A program made the translations under genes and the position numbers. Under the pieces are notes generated by a model. The model did not search any database, was not told the origin of the DNA, and saw only the letters and a list, made by a program, of their open reading frames with translations. From an uncultured Bacteroidales bacterium (GTDB lineage: Bacteria > Bacteroidota > Bacteroidia > Bacteroidales > SZUA-534), in NCBI GenBank assembly GCA_902790595.1, contig CADASL010000011.1, positions 102,718 through 166,717 of the forward strand: a DNA stretch of 64,000 bases. The letters run 5' to 3'. Below, one piece after another: positions 59,882-64,000 of the stretch. Each line of letters starts with the position of its first letter. The first letter of the stretch is position 1.

Positions 59882-62326
59882 TCACCGCTTCAGCACCCTG
59901 AACGTGAACGTTTGGCAACCCATCAGCCCTGCGCCGTCGATAGCCTCAACAATGCCGACAAACTCGGTGTTTAGGTCGGAAGCGGCGAAGGGGATTTCGG
60001 CCACGCCGTTCTCGTCGGTCACAACGGCGGGACGCCATTGCAGCAGGTTGCGCGGGTCGGGCGCCGACGAAGCCAGGTCGAATTTGTCGGGCTCGTAGAA
60101 CTCGCGTTTAGTGTAGTAGCCTTGCGCCCTCGACAACCCGTACATTTTCATCAATTGCTCATCAGTATATGTCCGTTTAGGGTAAACAATTTGCATCATG
60201 TTGTAGAATACACCACATTCACGCCCAACGCCATCAATATATGTATGTACCTTCAACACCGTATATTCCTTACCAGGAATGGGTTTTCCTATTTTCCCTG
60301 TACAATAGTTGCTTTCAGGATGTGCTGTAAAATCTGGATAATAATCATTAAGAATAAACAAAGTATCGGTAAAATCATTCTGATTAACATGGAAACAAAC
60401 CCATTCAGGCCCCATACCCTCCACATTCGCCAAACTATCCAAAAATCCCGTCACTTTGTCGCGTTGGACCTTGCTCCGCTTTGCCTTGACAACCACGTCA
60501 TCCAAAAGAATCACCTTGTCGTCGCTGAAAAGAAACTGCTCGCCGTTATCTGTCTCAAGAATGTGATTTTGAGATAGATAGCGCGGGCGATTGAGCCGAT
60601 ATGCGTTGATTGTGTCGAATGGGTTGATAATTGGAGTTTTTGCTTTGTATTTATCTGTTAACAAGTGTTTTAGATAGATACGTCCTGGCATTCTCCGCAT
60701 TAGTTGCGGGTCAATCTCAAATCCGCCCAACGTATCGGTCAATATAGTACAAGAATCGCCATTGGACGAAAATAGACTGATAACCTGCATTTTAGAACCA
60801 GGCTCGCGCCGAGTTGTCAGCATTCCGCTAACGCCATCGGTGAGCAGCGGTTGGGTGGCCAACAGCACGCTGTCCCAGACATATCGGCGCCAGCCTTGCG
60901 TCAGAAGCAGAAGGTCGAGAGCCGCGAGACGGTCAGCGTTTTGAGTATCAAAATAATAGGTCGGATTAAAAACGTTGCCGCGAATCTGCTCCGAAAGATA
61001 GCAGTGCGACAGAATGTTCTCGTGGCCAGGCTGATAGACATATGCTTTGTCGAAAATGCTCACCGCCAGTTCGGCGCGGATTGGGCGGCCAGCCGAATCG
61101 GTAACTTGCAGACGCACAGTGCCTATGTCGCGACAGAAGTAGCGCTCGCTGTTGGTGGTTGCCGTAATGTTCAGGCGCGCGTCGGGGTTTACGTACACCA
61201 GGCGCTCGGCCACGGGGCGGTCACCGTCGAATAGTGTTATTTCCGCGATTCCCTGCATCGTGAACACATTCCGCGGAAGCCTGATAATCTGCCGCCCGCA
61301 GACCGTTCCTTCGGCATCGCCGCAAGGCATTCCGTTCTGTTTTGCAACAATTTTGAACGGGTGCAATGCTGAGTCGGGTGCCGAAATCAGCAGCATCAAT
61401 CCAGTTTGATTGTTGCGCACAACTCTGAGCGTCAGTCCGTTGCGCTCGATTTTAGGAAAATCAAACTCTCGTCCGTCGGACAGAACAATCTTGTATTTTC
61501 TGCCCAATTGCGGCGTAACAGAAAACTGTCCCATTCCATCGTGCAGACATTGAATTTCAGCAATTTCGCGGTCATCTTCCAGCACTTTTCCCGTAACTTC
61601 CTCGGGAAAGCCGTTGCCATAAGTCGCTTTGAAAGCCACCACCGAGTTGACGCCATAAATCAGGCTGCCGCCTTCGGGGAACAAATCGAAACGGTGCGTG
61701 TCGGTGCGCCGTTGAACGGAATCGTCGCGAACGGCTTTGGCTGTAATTGCGTCCATCTGCGCCACTCGCTCCACAACACGAATCCTCCGCGGACGAAGAG
61801 CCTGCGCCGTGTCGGCAGTGAACGACGAGCGGGTGTAGCCTTCCAAGAAATACTCGCCCTGCGGCCAATCGGTGCCAACATAAATATGACCGTCGCCGCA
61901 TCCGCCCAAGAGCGGGTACTTCTCGCTCCAGACAACGCTGTCGGCCGCCGAACGCACCTGAAGGTAGAGCGTTTGGCTTCGGTCGGACAAGGCAAATGTC
62001 TGACGGTCCATCAGATAGGCCTTGAACCACAAATCCTCGCCAGTTTCGGCAATCTCCTTGCTCGGCAGAATGTAGACGAAGTCTTGCGTTTGCGCTGCGG
62101 CGGTCGCAAATTGAAGTGCTGCAAAAAAGGTCAAAATTGGTAAGCGAAGCGCAACCCGTGGAAAATCCAAACTATGGAAACCAGTCTGAAAGACTGAACC
62201 TTTGTAAGGTTCAATCTTCCAGATTGTTGCCTCGGTTGCGTTGTAACCGGCGGCTGCGCTGCGCTTGCGGCCGGTTATGCAAATCACGTCTTTCAGACGT
62301 TCATATATATTGAGTTTGTTAGTCAT
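59882..62326 (-). CDS. Exported MG2/macroglobulin-like protein with a repeat inserted in its signal-peptide region
   Basis: The mature protein begins near TQDFVYILPSKEIAETGEDLWFKAYL, a macroglobulin-type (MG2) beta domain. More Ig-like domains follow, then a region with DDVVVKAKRSKVQRDKV resembling the plug-linker part of TonB-dependent receptors, and a C terminus YGLSRAQGYYTKREFYEPDKF. The hydrophobic signal core is LPILTFFAALQFATAAAQ, but about 55 residues encoded by a dispersed hairpin repeat (62139-62303) separate it from the ATG at 62326. A TTG at 62170, inside the repeat, would give MDFPRVALRLPILTFF, a plausible signal peptide. It is therefore unclear whether the N terminus is long, re-initiated or non-functional. 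It is 32 bases downstream of an FtsX permease. Confidence 0.8.
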   Translation of the reverse strand: MTNKLNIYERLKDVICITGRKRSAAAGYNATEATIWKIEPYKGSVFQTGFHSLDFPRVALRLPILTFFAALQFATAAAQTQDFVYILPSKEIAETGEDLWFKAYLMDRQTFALSDRSQTLYLQVRSAADSVVWSEKYPLLGGCGDGHIYVGTDWPQGEYFLEGYTRSSFTADTAQALRPRRIRVVERVAQMDAITAKAVRDDSVQRRTDTHRFDLFPEGGSLIYGVNSVVAFKATYGNGFPEEVTGKVLEDDREIAEIQCLHDGMGQFSVTPQLGRKYKIVLSDGREFDFPKIERNGLTLRVVRNNQTGLMLLISAPDSALHPFKIVAKQNGMPCGDAEGTVCGRQIIRLPRNVFTMQGIAEITLFDGDRPVAERLVYVNPDARLNITATTNSERYFCRDIGTVRLQVTDSAGRPIRAELAVSIFDKAYVYQPGHENILSHCYLSEQIRGNVFNPTYYFDTQNADRLAALDLLLLTQGWRRYVWDSVLLATQPLLTDGVSGMLTTRREPGSKMQVISLFSSNGDSCTILTDTLGGFEIDPQLMRRMPGRIYLKHLLTDKYKAKTPIINPFDTINAYRLNRPRYLSQNHILETDNGEQFLFSDDKVILLDDVVVKAKRSKVQRDKVTGFLDSLANVEGMGPEWVCFHVNQNDFTDTLFILNDYYPDFTAHPESNYCTGKIGKPIPGKEYTVLKVHTYIDGVGRECGVFYNMMQIVYPKRTYTDEQLMKMYGLSRAQGYYTKREFYEPDKFDLASSAPDPRNLLQWRPAVVTDENGVAEIPFAASDLNTEFVGIVEAIDGAGLMGCQTFTFRVLKR
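62139..62303. repeat. Dispersed hairpin element, copy 2, within a coding region
   Basis: Shares block order with 1155-1333: GGTAAGCGAAGCGCAACCCG, AGTCTGAAAGACTGAACCTT, a GGCGGCTGCGCTGCGCTTG segment, and CCGGTTATGCAAAT. It sits between the ATG and the hydrophobic core of the MG2-like gene and keeps the reading frame open. Confidence 0.88.
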
Positions 62327-62358
62327 TTTCAAAATCCTAACTCCTAAATCCTAACTAA

Positions 62359-64000
62359 TCACTCCTTCTTCAACTCCACCGCAGGGTTGGCCTTTGCAGC
62401 CTTGAGCGTTTGCGAGAGAACGGCAAGGAACGATATTGCAAGGGCTATGACGGCCGCCACGGCGAAAACCCAGCCGTAGCCGTCGATACGGTAGTAGAAC
62501 TGCATTAAATACCTTTGAGCGAGCACGATAGCAATTGGTATGCCAATCAGAATGGCTATGCCGACAAGCACCATATACTCACGCACAGCGCGGCGCGCCT
62601 CGGTTGCCACGGTGCCGCCGAAAACCTTGCGCACGGCAATGTTGCGAGTCTGCAGGCCGACGTAGTAGGCGCTCATCGCCACCAGGCCCAAAAGCGATAT
62701 GAGCGTGGCAAGCAGCATAAACAACTCTATCAGACTTATGAAATTGCGGGTTGCAATCATATCGCGCTCAATCAGTTCGGGAACGTAACCGAACATATCG
62801 GCAATGCTGTAGTCGCCAGTCTGCTGAAGGCTCACCTCTTCGGCAACTTTCTGCAAGTCAGCGCGCACCTCGGCATCGAACCGATTCAGTTTCAGTATGA
62901 CTGACGGCTGATTGCTGTATCTGCCAGCCACCAGTATCAGCCCAACCTGATTACCAGCCACTTTCGACGGGTCGGCCACGGCATAGTCGTTAATGATTCC
63001 CGCAACCTGGACATCGTTGCTCCAGTATTTGGGCAGGTTTCGCGGCATTGTCGGATTATCGTAGTCGAGTTCGAAAACACGCGCCGCCGACTCGGTGAGC
63101 CACACACCGATTCCGCCAGGCACCTGAAAATCGCGCACAATGCCGAAATGGAACATATCGAAGGCTTCTTTTTCGCACACAAACGACCCAACATCAATTC
63201 TTTGGCCGTCGTCGGTGATTGCGGTGGTCTGCATATACCTGCGCCCTGGATAACTTGTCGAGTATGCAATCTTGTCGACGTATGGCTTGGCGGCAAGTTG
63301 GTCGTAGCCAACTGTTTGGCACGAAATGAAGTATAGACCGTCGACATCGGCGCCAAGCGGCATATTCTGCAAATGGTTGTACTGCAACTCCATTATCACG
63401 GCAAGTGATATGAGCGCAACGGTGATAATGTTCTGAATGACAATAAAAACGCGTGAGAAGACGTTTTTCGTCTGGCGGCGCTGCTCGCCCTTTATGACGG
63501 CTACAGAATTGTAACTCAACGTGATAGCGGCAGGAATGGCGCCCGACACAAGTCCGACAATCAGCGCAAGCGCAATGTAGAGCGCAATGTAGGCTGGCGA
63601 GAAGGCAATGTCGAGCCCGATTTCGCCCGCCGCATATCGGTTGAAGACTGGCACAAACGCCTTGGCAAGCACTGCGGCCAGCACAACGCACGCGCTGGTA
63701 AACAGCACTGCCTCAACAATATATCGGCGGAAGACCGCACCGCGCTGCTCGCCCAAAGCCAGGCGTATGGCCATCTCCTTGGCCCGTTTGCCTGCGAGCG
63801 CCACGCTCAGATTTATGTAGTTGAAAAGCGCCGACACCAGCAGAAGGATTCCGACGGCTATCAGCGCGTAAACCATTGTCAGATTGCCCCACTTGATAGC
63901 GTTGCAGCGGTTTCGCGGCGAAAAATAGATTTCTTTGAAAGGCATCGTCAGCCGAAAATCGGAATACCGCCAACTCTGCTGGCTCCAAGCCAATTCGCGC
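62359..64000 (-). CDS. FtsX/MacB-type permease 4, C-terminal part (5' end beyond window)
   Basis: Visible ~547 residues of an FtsX-family permease. They hold the end of the first periplasmic domain, three helices (NLTMVYALIAVGILLLVSALFNYINLSVALAGKRAKEMAIRLALGEQRG), a second periplasmic domain, and the last helices with LQTRNIAVRKVFGGTVATEARRAVREYM. The protein ends NPAVELKKE. It is most similar to permease 3 at 27052-29382. The first ~220 residues lie past the window edge. It precedes the MG2-like gene by 32 bases, suggesting an operon with an envelope role. Confidence 0.88.
   Translation of the reverse strand, partial: RELAWSQQSWRYSDFRLTMPFKEIYFSPRNRCNAIKWGNLTMVYALIAVGILLLVSALFNYINLSVALAGKRAKEMAIRLALGEQRGAVFRRYIVEAVLFTSACVVLAAVLAKAFVPVFNRYAAGEIGLDIAFSPAYIALYIALALIVGLVSGAIPAAITLSYNSVAVIKGEQRRQTKNVFSRVFIVIQNIITVALISLAVIMELQYNHLQNMPLGADVDGLYFISCQTVGYDQLAAKPYVDKIAYSTSYPGRRYMQTTAITDDGQRIDVGSFVCEKEAFDMFHFGIVRDFQVPGGIGVWLTESAARVFELDYDNPTMPRNLPKYWSNDVQVAGIINDYAVADPSKVAGNQVGLILVAGRYSNQPSVILKLNRFDAEVRADLQKVAEEVSLQQTGDYSIADMFGYVPELIERDMIATRNFISLIELFMLLATLISLLGLVAMSAYYVGLQTRNIAVRKVFGGTVATEARRAVREYMVLVGIAILIGIPIAIVLAQRYLMQFYYRIDGYGWVFAVAAVIALAISFLAVLSQTLKAAKANPAVELKKE

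Overview
The window looks like a chromosomal segment of an uncultured gut- or rumen-type Bacteroidales. GC content is moderate. Many genes carry the Bacteroidetes promoter -7 element TAnnTTTG, Shine-Dalgarno sequences are scarce, and the gene families (lamin-tail/FlgD-type surface proteins, M13 peptidase lipoprotein, FtsX-type permeases beside a sigma-54 response regulator, FucP, UxaABC, LeuA, zinc-site-less Tgt) fit that order. No SusCD pairs, prophage, integrase, transposase or CRISPR-Cas genes were seen.

Layout. 1-2.4 kb: two tandem Hsp20 genes behind a sigma-54-like promoter, then asd. 2.5-8.4 kb: a large lamin-tail surface protein, a Wzx-like flippase (probably frameshifted at its 3' end) and a GT4 glycosyltransferase. 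8.5-21.2 kb: housekeeping genes (tilS, recJ, LptF/G permease, tgt, tRNA-Gly(CCC), purC, PhoH, SAM hydrolase, mazG, ubiE/menG, leuA), with a candidate small RNA before ubiE and a candidate leucine leader peptide plus attenuator before leuA. 21.2-31.8 kb: a candidate signalling/transport system with phased CTGTAAA iterons, a sigma-54-like promoter, two tandem 40-codon basic peptide genes, three FtsX-type permeases without an ATPase gene, a sigma-54 response regulator (GAFTDA variant) and a short histidine kinase. 31.8-38.9 kb: hexuronate uptake and catabolism (exuT-like, uxaC, kdgK, kdgA), interrupted between kdgK and kdgA by an AAA ATPase/nuclease cassette with a four-unit palindrome array of exact 53-bp period. 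A pepT fragment lies just before it. 39-43 kb: exported protein, peptidyl-prolyl isomerase, Wzz-like and O-antigen-ligase-like genes. 43-50 kb: TlpA-like lipoprotein, nfo, SixA, and a membrane-anchored ECF sigma factor with an outer-membrane-type partner. 50-52 kb: M13 peptidase. 52.4-59.8 kb: uxaB-uxaA followed by an L-fucose type oxidative cluster (amidohydrolase, Zn dehydrogenase, aldo/keto reductase, FucP). 59.9-64 kb: an MG2-like exported protein whose signal-peptide region carries a dispersed repeat, and a truncated FtsX permease.

How it works together: UxaC, UxaB, UxaA, KdgK and KdgA make a complete galacturonate-to-pyruvate/glyceraldehyde-3-phosphate route split over two loci. The envelope genes suggest surface polysaccharide assembly. 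Intergenic DNA is unusually rich in short palindromes (CCCGATAGCTATCGGG, GTAGAGACG hairpins, two larger hairpin elements) and in low-complexity self-complementary words. Functions are inferred from reading the sequence; no searches were run.
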